A stretch of 12,766 nucleotides of DNA. It comes from Gammaproteobacteria bacterium. GTDB taxonomy: Bacteria > Pseudomonadota > Gammaproteobacteria > Steroidobacterales > Woeseiaceae. The notes beneath the pieces are model-generated. The model saw nothing but the letters and a program-made list of their open reading frames with translations. It did not search any database and was not told the origin of the DNA. Below are positions 6,614 to 12,766 of this stretch, piece by piece. A program made the translations under genes and the position numbers. Numbering within the stretch: the stretch's first letter is position 1; each line of letters starts with the position of its first letter. The DNA is taken from contig JAOUNK010000055.1 of assembly GCA_029881015.1 (NCBI GenBank), positions 1 to 12,766 on the forward strand, read 5' to 3'.

Positions 6614-7851
6614 CCATTGAGATAAAGGTACCGCCTTTACCTGAATCCGTATCCGATGCGACGCTCGTCGCCTGGCACAAGTCCGTCGGCGAGCGCGTCG
6701 CTCGTGACGAAAATCTTGTCGATCTCGAGACCGACAAGGTCGTCCTCGAGGTTCCCGCGCCGGCGGCAGGCACGATCTCGAAAATCGTCGTTAAAGACGG
6801 TGCCACGGTCGTTGCCGGTGACGTACTCGCCATTCTCGAAGAAGGTGAGGGAGCTGACTTATCGGCACCGACAGCCGAGAAGCAGGTTGCGCCAGACGTC
6901 GAGAAGGAAGCCGAAGAGCGGGCTGCGCCTTCGGCAAAAGCAATGAAGGGACCCGCCAAGACGAGTCCGTCGGTACGCCGCCTTCTGGACGAGCACGATC
7001 TCGATGCAACGATGGTAACGGGATCCGGCAAGGACGGCCGCATCACCAAGGCCGACGTCATGGCGTTTCTCAAGTCCGATTCAAGCAGTGAGGTGACGCC
7101 GGGCGATGCTGCGCCATCCGGTAGTGTCGAAGTCGTTGAACAGGGACTTGTTCGCGAAGAGAAACGTGTACCGATGACCCGGTTGCGTGCACGTATCGCA
7201 GAGCGTCTTGTCGAGGCACAGCAAACCGCGGCAATGCTGACGACCTTCAATGAAGTCGACCTCACCGAGGTTATGGCGTTGCGCAAGAAGTACCGGGATG
7301 AATTCGAGAAAACGCACGGCGTGCGCCTTGGCTTCATGTCGTTCTTCGCCAAGGCTGCGGTCGAGGCGCTGAAGAAGTTCCCGGTCGTGAATGCCTCGGT
7401 CGAAGGCAGTGACATCGTTTACCACAACTATTACGACCTCGGTATCGCCGTTTCAAGCGATCGGGGGTTGATGGTTCCGGTTATTCGCGATGTCGACCAG
7501 ATGAGTTTCGCCGAGTTCGAGAGCGCGCTGACCGACGTGGCGGCAAAGGCCCAGGACGGCAGCTTCAGCATGGAAGACCTGACGGGCGGCACGTTCACCA
7601 TCACGAATGGCGGTATCTTCGGATCGATGATGTCGACGCCGATTCTGAATCAGCCGCAGAGTGCCATCCTCGGCATGCATTCGATCCAGCAACGGCCGAT
7701 GGTCGTCGACGGCGAGATTGTCGCGCGGCCGATGATGTACCTGGCCGTGACGTACGATCATCGCATCATCGACGGCAAAGAAGCGGTGCAGTTCCTGGTT
7801 TCGATCAAGGAGCAACTGGAAGATCCTTCTCGCCTGCTGCTGCAGGTTTGA
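6610..7851 (+). CDS. sucB: Dihydrolipoyllysine succinyltransferase, E2 of the 2-oxoglutarate dehydrogenase complex
   Basis: A 413-residue E2 core protein that passes the succinyl group from its lipoyl arm to CoA. A single lipoyl domain (about 3-77) carries the lipoylated Lys43 in DLETDKVVLEVPAP. An Ala/Glu/Lys-rich linker leads to the peripheral-subunit-binding domain (about 119-154, with SPSVRRLL and GKDGRITKADV), which holds E3 and E1. The catalytic domain (about 180-413) ends in YDHRIIDG with catalytic His384 and Asp388. The ATG at 6610 overlaps the sucA stop by 4 bases and has GGAAG (6600-6604) 5 bases upstream. One lipoyl domain, and NEVDLTEVMALRK in the catalytic part, separate it from pyruvate dehydrogenase E2. 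Confidence 0.98.
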   Translation: MTIEIKVPPLPESVSDATLVAWHKSVGERVARDENLVDLETDKVVLEVPAPAAGTISKIVVKDGATVVAGDVLAILEEGEGADLSAPTAEKQVAPDVEKEAEERAAPSAKAMKGPAKTSPSVRRLLDEHDLDATMVTGSGKDGRITKADVMAFLKSDSSSEVTPGDAAPSGSVEVVEQGLVREEKRVPMTRLRARIAERLVEAQQTAAMLTTFNEVDLTEVMALRKKYRDEFEKTHGVRLGFMSFFAKAAVEALKKFPVVNASVEGSDIVYHNYYDLGIAVSSDRGLMVPVIRDVDQMSFAEFESALTDVAAKAQDGSFSMEDLTGGTFTITNGGIFGSMMSTPILNQPQSAILGMHSIQQRPMVVDGEIVARPMMYLAVTYDHRIIDGKEAVQFLVSIKEQLEDPSRLLLQV

Positions 7852-7883
7852 GCAGAAAACTCGCTAACAGGAAGCTGATTCTC

Positions 7884-9311
7884 ATGAGCAGAAGTTTCGA
7901 CGTAGTCGTTATTGGTGCAGGCCCGGCGGGTTACATCGCTGCTATTCGTGCTGCGCAGCACGGCAAAACGGTTGCATGCATCGACGAGTGGCAGAACAAG
8001 GACGGCAAGAACGCTTTCGGTGGTACCTGCCTGAATGCGGGGTGTATTCCGTCGAAGGCGTTGCTTGAATCATCCGAGCTCTACCACAAGGCAGGGCATG
8101 AATTTAAGAAGCACGGGATAAAGACCGGCAACGTGGAGATGGATATCGCAGCGATGCAAAAGCGTCGCGCCGGCATAGTGCGTCAGCTCACGGGGGGTAT
8201 TGCGGGGCTGTTCAAGGCCAACAAGGTGGAAGGCCTGGTGGGTCACGGCAAGCTTCTTAAAAACAAGCAGGTCGAGTTCACACCGGTCAAGGGCGACAAG
8301 GAGATCATCGCGGCGGAGCATATTATCCTGGCATCGGGTTCCGCGCCGATCGAACTGCCGATAGCAAAGTTCGACGACGATCGGATTATCGATTCATGGG
8401 GTGCCCTTGAGCTTGACGCCGTGCCGAAGACCCTGGGTGTCGTTGGCGCAGGCGTCATAGGACTGGAGCTTGGCAGTGTTTGGGCTCGACTCGGGGCAGA
8501 CGTCACCATTCTCGAAGCGATGGACGACTTCCTGTTCATGGCGGATCGCGATGTCGCCAAGGTTGCGGCAGGTGATTTCAAGAAACAGGGCCTGGACATC
8601 AAACTCGGTGCCAAGGTCTCGAAGGCAACGGCCGGCAAGCGCGGCGTTACTGTCGAATACGAGGACAAGGACGGTGCACAATCGATCGAGGTCGAAAAAC
8701 TCGTCGTGGCCGTTGGCCGCAGACCGGTAACGGACGGGTTGTTCGCGGACGATGCGGGAATCCAACTCGATGAGCGTGGCTTCATCGTGGTCGATGATGA
8801 ATGCCGCACGCGCGTCAAAGGCGTGTATGCGGTCGGTGACTGTGTACGTGGTCCAATGCTTGCACACAAAGGATCGGAAGAGGGCGTGATGGTTGCTGAC
8901 CTGATTGCCGGTGAGGTCGCCGAGATGAACTACGACGTCATACCTTCGGTCTTGTACACGAATCCCGAAATTGCCTGGACCGGAAAGACCGAGGAAGAGG
9001 TCAAGAAAAGCGGCATCGCCTACAAGACCGGCCAGTTCCCGTTCATGGCAAGCGGTCGCGCGAAGGCGATGGAACAAACGTCCGGCTTCGTGAAGATCAT
9101 CTCTTCAAAAGAAGATGACGAAATCCTCGGCGTGCACATCGTCGGCCCGATGGCTGGCGAGCTGATTTCAGAAGCCGTGCTCGCGCTCGAGTTTTCTGCC
9201 AGCACCGAAGACATTCAACGCACGATTCATGCGCATCCGAGCCTTGCCGAAGCAGTGCATGAAGCGGCACTCGCCGTGGACAACAAGGCGCTCAACTTCC
9301 CCAATAAATAG
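7884..9311 (+). CDS. lpdA: Dihydrolipoyl dehydrogenase (E3), FAD/NAD+ flavoprotein
   Basis: A 475-residue enzyme that reoxidises the dihydrolipoyl arm of E2 and reduces NAD+. The FAD site GAGPAG is at 11-16, the redox disulfide is Cys49/Cys54 in GTCLNAGCIPSK, the NAD site GAGVIG is near 186-192, a second FAD motif YAVGDC is near 314-319, and the C-terminal dyad is His451 and Glu456 in HAHPSLAE. Start choice: ATG 7884 has AGGAAG (7869-7874) 9 bases upstream and begins the protein directly before the FAD fold; a TTG at 7848 overlapping the sucB stop would add 12 unconserved residues. It lies 32 bp after sucB and completes the three-component operon. It could also serve other 2-oxoacid complexes in the cell, as shared E3 does in many bacteria. 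Confidence 0.97.
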   Translation: MSRSFDVVVIGAGPAGYIAAIRAAQHGKTVACIDEWQNKDGKNAFGGTCLNAGCIPSKALLESSELYHKAGHEFKKHGIKTGNVEMDIAAMQKRRAGIVRQLTGGIAGLFKANKVEGLVGHGKLLKNKQVEFTPVKGDKEIIAAEHIILASGSAPIELPIAKFDDDRIIDSWGALELDAVPKTLGVVGAGVIGLELGSVWARLGADVTILEAMDDFLFMADRDVAKVAAGDFKKQGLDIKLGAKVSKATAGKRGVTVEYEDKDGAQSIEVEKLVVAVGRRPVTDGLFADDAGIQLDERGFIVVDDECRTRVKGVYAVGDCVRGPMLAHKGSEEGVMVADLIAGEVAEMNYDVIPSVLYTNPEIAWTGKTEEEVKKSGIAYKTGQFPFMASGRAKAMEQTSGFVKIISSKEDDEILGVHIVGPMAGELISEAVLALEFSASTEDIQRTIHAHPSLAEAVHEAALAVDNKALNFPNK

Positions 9312-9324
9312 GGTGTCCGGTACC

Positions 9325-10794
9325 TTATTTCTCCCAGAAGTCGGCGTTCTTGATGCCGAGCTTTTTCGGGTCGAATGTGTAGTTCTTGACGCCGGCCTTG
9401 CGCTGCTCCTCGTAGTCCTTTAGAGCCCTGATTGCCGGCTGACCCATGAAATACAGGAGCAAGATACCGAAGATATTGAGTCCGGCCATGATGCCGAGGC
9501 CAATATCGCCGAGGCCCCAGGCGAGGTCCGCCGTTCGCACAGTGCCGTAGAATACGGCACCCAGCAGCACGATCTTGATGATTGTCAGTTCGCCTGGAAA
9601 TCGTACGGTCCGCCGAATGTACGCGACGTTTGTCTCGGCAATGTAGTAGTAAGCGAGTAAGGTCGTAAAGGCGAAGAAGAAAAGCGCCACGGCAACGAAT
9701 ACTCGCCCGAAATCGCCAAGTACACTTTCAAGTGCGAGTTGCGTGAAGGCAGGGCTGTTTGCTGCAACGTCGGTCATGAGCACACCGCCGGTGATACTCG
9801 CGTCCAATTCGGCAACGTAGTACTGGTTCGTAATCAGAATCATGAATGCCGTCGCCGAGCAGACAAACAGCGTGTCGATGTATACCGAAAACGCTTGCAC
9901 GAGTCCCTGCTGGGCCGGGTGTTGTACTTCGGCTGCCGAGGCGGCGTGCGGACCGGAACCCTGGCCTGCCTCATTCGAGTACACACCGCGTTTCACACCC
10001 CAGCCGATTGCTGCGCCCAGTCCCGCCATCGGCGAAAACGCATCGGAAAAAATCAACTTAATGATACCGGGCAACTCAGCGGCGTGATAAATAACGATTC
10101 CCGCTGCCATGATGATGTAGCCGACGGCCATGAACGGCACGACGATCTGCGTGAAATGTGCGATACGTTTTACGCCGCCGAAAATGATGACGCCAAGGGC
10201 AATAACGACGAAACTCGCTGTCGCAAGCTTCGCGTAGCTTACGCTGCCAAGCCCGGTGGTCAGTACCTCGCTCCCGCCGAATGCGAGTTCAACGGCGGCT
10301 CCTATAGCATTGGACTGTACCGTCGGCAGCAGAACTCCGACAGCAATAATTGTGGATACGGCAAATATCCAGGCGTACCATTTTTGTCCGAGCGCCTTCT
10401 CAAAGTAATACGCAGGGCCACCACGAAACTGCCCTTCGTCCTCTTCTTTGTAAATCTGTCCGAGAGCGGACTCGACGTAGGCAGTGGATGCGCCGAGGAA
10501 GGCAACGACCCACATCCAGAACACGGCGCCCGGCCCGCCAATGCCGATCGCGGCGGCCACGCCAGCGATGTTGCCGGTCCCGACACGGCCCGAGAGCGAT
10601 ACGGCGAGCGCCTGGAAGGACGAGATGCCACGATCTGACTCCTTGCTCGAAAAGAGCAGGCGCCACATTTCGCCAAACATGCGTACCTGCACGAAACGCG
10701 TCAAGACCGAAAAGAACAGCCCGGTTCCGAGCAGTATGTAGATCAGGGCTGGTTCCCACATGAAGCCACTGATCCTATTGACGATATCCTGCAT
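9325..10794 (-). CDS. AGCS-family sodium:alanine/glycine symporter
   Basis: A 489-residue inner-membrane transporter that imports alanine or glycine with Na+. The family signature SGRVGTGNIAGVA is at 68-80, followed by IGGPGAVFWMW, and a second signature SNEAGQGSGPHAASAA lies around 273-288. About ten to eleven hydrophobic helices are spread through the protein, with the N-terminus entering the membrane near residue 15. ATG 10794 has a strong AAGGGGGA ribosome site (10799-10806, minus strand) 4 bases upstream. It converges on lpdA with only 13 bp between stops and no hairpin in the gap, so read-through or antisense transcription is possible. It is divergent from the NfeD gene across 135 bp. 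The exact amino acid and whether the ion is Na+ or H+ cannot be read from sequence. Confidence 0.95.
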   Translation of the reverse strand: MQDIVNRISGFMWEPALIYILLGTGLFFSVLTRFVQVRMFGEMWRLLFSSKESDRGISSFQALAVSLSGRVGTGNIAGVAAAIGIGGPGAVFWMWVVAFLGASTAYVESALGQIYKEEDEGQFRGGPAYYFEKALGQKWYAWIFAVSTIIAVGVLLPTVQSNAIGAAVELAFGGSEVLTTGLGSVSYAKLATASFVVIALGVIIFGGVKRIAHFTQIVVPFMAVGYIIMAAGIVIYHAAELPGIIKLIFSDAFSPMAGLGAAIGWGVKRGVYSNEAGQGSGPHAASAAEVQHPAQQGLVQAFSVYIDTLFVCSATAFMILITNQYYVAELDASITGGVLMTDVAANSPAFTQLALESVLGDFGRVFVAVALFFFAFTTLLAYYYIAETNVAYIRRTVRFPGELTIIKIVLLGAVFYGTVRTADLAWGLGDIGLGIMAGLNIFGILLLYFMGQPAIRALKDYEEQRKAGVKNYTFDPKKLGIKNADFWEK

Positions 10795-10893
10795 GCCGTC
10801 CCCCTTCAGCTTTTCTTTGCGGCCCGCAGAATGTTACCGCATATTGGGGCGCGAAAGCGTCCTTTCAAGCTGCCGTTGATTCTGGTTTCGCGA

Positions 10894-10899
10894 TATAGT
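10894..10899 (+). promoter_or_regulatory. Candidate -10 element for the NfeD-stomatin operon
   Basis: TATAGT lies 30 bp before the NfeD start and is a good match to a sigma-70 -10 box. The hexamer 17 bp upstream (TGCCGT, 10871-10876) is a poor -35, and the nearby TTGATT (10876-10881) is only 12 bp away. The 135-bp gap 10795-10929 must also hold the symporter promoter, which I cannot place. Confidence 0.3.
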
Positions 10900-10929
10900 G
10901 GCGAGAATTGCACGCTTGGGAGAAGCACG

Positions 10930-11361
10930 ATGACGTGGTGGAGTTGGATGGTTCTGGGCGCGGTTCTTCTGGCCGTAGAGCTCTTCGCTATTGACGCACA
11001 GTTTTACCTTGTGTTCCTCGGTATCTCGGCAGCTTTGGTTGGCCTCGCCAGCTTGTTGGGGTTCGTCATGCCGGAATGGGCTCAATGGCTGGCATTCGCC
11101 ACAATGGCATTAATTTCCTTTTTTACGTTTCGCAAGAGTCTCTACCAAAAGATTCATGGCGGAACGGTCGGCTATCGCGAAAACCTGTCGGGCGAATCGA
11201 TCATCGTGAACCGGGACCTGGCTCCGGGAGCCGAGGGTCGCGTGGAATACCGGGGAACCAACTGGACCGCCAGGAACGTCGGCAGCGCGCCGATCGCCAG
11301 TGGCGCCCGGGTAGTCGTCGTCAAGGCTGATGGTCTGACCCTGCATGTCACAGCCGAATAG
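10930..11361 (+). CDS. NfeD-family membrane protein (short form, no protease domain)
   Basis: A 143-residue protein. The start is ATG 10930 with GGGAGA (10918-10923) 6 bases upstream; an in-frame ATG at 10831 would add 33 residues without membrane or domain character and lies in the divergent promoter region. Hydrophobic segments near 4-23, 28-46 and 52-68 are followed by a soluble C-terminal domain with the beta-rich pattern of the NfeD OB-fold (GESIIVNRDLAPGAEGRVEY, then NWTARN and GARVVVVKADGLTLHV). The Ser-protease domain of long NfeD proteins is absent. It lies 22 bp before the stomatin-like gene, the standard NfeD-SPFH pairing (as in E. coli ybbJ-qmcA), and probably works with it in membrane microdomain or protein quality control. 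Confidence 0.9.
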   Translation: MTWWSWMVLGAVLLAVELFAIDAQFYLVFLGISAALVGLASLLGFVMPEWAQWLAFATMALISFFTFRKSLYQKIHGGTVGYRENLSGESIIVNRDLAPGAEGRVEYRGTNWTARNVGSAPIASGARVVVVKADGLTLHVTAE

Positions 11362-11383
11362 GCACGGAACGAGGAATTTCTAC

Positions 11384-12325
11384 ATGGATACATCACTCAT
11401 CTTTTCGCTTGGTTTTCTCTTTCTTGCGATCGTCATTCTCGTCAAGACAGCAATCGTCGTCCCGCAGCAGAACGCATTTGTAGTTGAGCGACTCGGCAAG
11501 TACGCCAAGACCTTGAATGCAGGGTTCCACATCCTGGTTCCATTTATTGACAAGGTCGCCTACAAGCACACGCTTAAAGAGCAGGCTGCGGACATCGCCG
11601 AGCAGGTCTGTATTACCAAAGACAACGTCCAGGTCGGCGTCGATGGCGTGCTCTATATGCAGGTCCTGGATCCGGGCAGAGCATCCTACGGAATCGGCAA
11701 CTACATGTTTGCGATTTCGCAGCTCGCGCAAACCACGCTGCGTTCCGAGATCGGCAAGATCGATCTCGACCGCACATTCGAGGAGCGCAGTACGATCAAC
11801 CAAAACGTTGTCGCGGAACTCGACAAGGCATCAGATCCCTGGGGCGTGAAAGTGCTGCGCTACGAGATCAAGAACATCAACCCGCCGCAGGATGTCCTGA
11901 GTGCGATGGAGAAGCAGATGCGCGCCGAGCGTGAGAAGCGTGCAGTGGTTCTGACGTCGGAAGGTGTTCGAGACGCAAAGATCAACGAAGCCGAGGGCGA
12001 GAAGCAGCGGGTTGTCAAAGAGTCCGAGGCGGCGAAGATTCAGCAGATCAATGAAGCCCAGGGTGAAGCTGAAGCTATTCTTGCGGTCGCGACAGCAACG
12101 GGCGAGGGCTTGCGCAAGGTGGCAAACGCCGTGATCGAGCAGGGCGGACCTGAGGCAATGCAATTGCGCATTGCCGAACAGTACATCGGCGAGTTCGGAA
12201 AACTGGCCAAGACAGGCAATACGTACGTCGTGCCGGCGAACCTCGGTGACTTGACATCAATGATGGCACTGGCAACGGACATCGCGAAAGGTAAAGGCAA
12301 GACCAGCCCGACCGCGGCCGAATAG
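11384..12325 (+). CDS. SPFH/stomatin-like membrane protein (QmcA/paraslipin type)
   Basis: A 313-residue protein with one N-terminal membrane helix (about 4-22) followed by an SPFH/Band-7 domain (about 25-190) with VPQQNAFVVERLGKY, NAGFHILVPFIDKV and DPWGVKVLRYEIKNINPP. A long charged Glu/Ala/Lys-rich coiled coil (about 185-245, including EGEKQR and EAQGEAEAI) then leads to a hydrophobic C-terminal end, typical for oligomer assembly. ATG 11384 is preceded by GAGGA (11371-11375) 8 bases away; an ATG at 11345 would overlap the NfeD gene. It forms an operon with NfeD. It is similar in layout to E. coli QmcA (305 aa), but the SPFH/stomatin subfamily cannot be fixed by eye, so no symbol is given. 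It is not HflK or HflC by length and motif. Confidence 0.94.
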   Translation: MDTSLIFSLGFLFLAIVILVKTAIVVPQQNAFVVERLGKYAKTLNAGFHILVPFIDKVAYKHTLKEQAADIAEQVCITKDNVQVGVDGVLYMQVLDPGRASYGIGNYMFAISQLAQTTLRSEIGKIDLDRTFEERSTINQNVVAELDKASDPWGVKVLRYEIKNINPPQDVLSAMEKQMRAEREKRAVVLTSEGVRDAKINEAEGEKQRVVKESEAAKIQQINEAQGEAEAILAVATATGEGLRKVANAVIEQGGPEAMQLRIAEQYIGEFGKLAKTGNTYVVPANLGDLTSMMALATDIAKGKGKTSPTAAE

Positions 12326-12337
12326 TCCGAAGACAAT

Positions 12338-12376
12338 GACAGTGGCCCTGGCTCGGTTCTGACCAGGGCCACTGTC
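12338..12376. terminator. Perfect 14-bp hairpin between stomatin and relA genes, probable bidirectional terminator
   Basis: GACAGTGGCCCTGG (12338-12351) pairs exactly with CCAGGGCCACTGTC (12363-12376) around an 11-base loop. It begins 12 bp after the stomatin-like stop and ends 8 bp before the relA stop. Neither side has a T tract of note. The position between convergent genes and the very stable G+C-rich stem support termination or 3'-end protection for both transcripts. Confidence 0.8.
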
Positions 12377-12384
12377 GCTTGGAT

Positions 12385-12766
12385 TCAGGCCTGGCGCCTG
12401 ACCGACACGACGTTGGGAAGCTGCTCCAGCTTCGTAATCACGGTGCTCAACGTCGGCAGATCCTTGATCTCAATGCTTATCTCCATGACCACCTGCATGG
12501 ATTTCTTGTCGGTGTGGCTCTTCATGTCGAGAACGTTGGCATCGTCGTCCGCCAGCACGGCCGTAATGTCGCGAATCAATCCCGACCGATCGAATGCGTG
12601 CAGGCTGAGATCGACGGGGTAGGCCGCCTTGGACTCCGGTTCGCCCCAGGTTATCGCGACGATGCGCTCCGGGTGCCGCTGGTTCAGGCCCAGGAAGTTG
12701 CCACAGTCCTGGCGATGAATACTCACGCCGCGTCCCACCGTGATGTAGCCGACGATGGCCTCGGGC
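12385..12766 (-). CDS. relA: (p)ppGpp synthetase RelA-like, C-terminal part (partial, runs off the right edge)
   Basis: The last about 126 residues of a RelA/SpoT-family enzyme that makes or degrades (p)ppGpp during the stringent response. The frame stays open to the window edge and reads GYITVGRGVSIHRQDC, the conserved region ahead of the ACT domain. The ACT domain follows, with LSLHAFDRSGLIRDITAVLA, then DMKSHTDKKSMQVVMEI, ending in LPNVVSVRRQA. GYIT-GRGVSIHR-DC is closer to RelA (GFIT, GRG, VHR-DC) than to SpoT, but the synthetase and hydrolase domains lie outside the window, so the RelA assignment is moderate. The internal GTG at 12738 is not a start. The gene is convergent with the stomatin-like gene and shares its terminator. 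Confidence 0.9.
   Translation of the reverse strand, partial: PEAIVGYITVGRGVSIHRQDCGNFLGLNQRHPERIVAITWGEPESKAAYPVDLSLHAFDRSGLIRDITAVLADDDANVLDMKSHTDKKSMQVVMEISIEIKDLPTLSTVITKLEQLPNVVSVRRQA

Noticed and set aside
6504..7415. A 303-codon minus-strand open frame across the sucA/sucB junction
   Set aside because: Antisense to two conserved genes, Ser/Arg-rich low-complexity protein, no family resemblance.
7848..7883. TTG at 7848 as the lpdA start
   Set aside because: It overlaps the sucB stop, adds 12 residues unlike the family N-terminus, and the ATG at 7884 has a clear ribosome site.

Overview
The window looks like chromosomal DNA from a gammaproteobacterium: G+C-rich, tightly packed, with conserved housekeeping genes whose proteins resemble gammaproteobacterial versions (2-oxoglutarate dehydrogenase complex, GPo1-type AlkB, RelA-like C-terminus). 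The genus cannot be told from sequence alone. No tRNA, rRNA, CRISPR array, insertion sequence or phage gene is visible, and no stretch over 300 bases lacks a gene.

Layout. Positions 1-309 hold a small secreted-peptide gene with a bacteriocin-type double-glycine leader. It faces a CPBP-family membrane protease gene (327-1139, minus), and both end in one perfect 12-bp hairpin. The CPBP gene lies 56 bp downstream of an AlkB-type alkane 1-monooxygenase gene (1196-2413, minus) and could share its transcript. A 208-bp divergent region (2414-2621) with three inverted repeats separates alkB from a cytochrome c lipoprotein gene (2622-3125, plus) and a DUF5658-like membrane protein gene (3145-3606, plus).

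The core is a sucA-sucB-lpdA operon (3734-9311, plus) encoding all three components (E1, E2, E3) of the 2-oxoglutarate dehydrogenase complex. sucA and sucB overlap by ATGA; lpdA follows after 32 bp. sucCD is not present. An AGCS sodium:alanine symporter gene (9325-10794, minus) converges on lpdA with a 13-bp gap. Divergent from it is an NfeD-stomatin pair (10930-12325, plus) of the qmcA/ybbJ kind. This ends in a perfect 14-bp hairpin shared with the convergent 3' end of a relA-like (p)ppGpp synthetase gene that runs off the right edge.

Most of the window is ordinary central metabolism. The parts worth attention are the left end (putative microcin-like peptide against a CPBP protease, linked to alkB) and the alkB/cytochrome divergent control region. 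No exporter, rubredoxin or regulator gene lies inside the window, so functional linkage there is inference.
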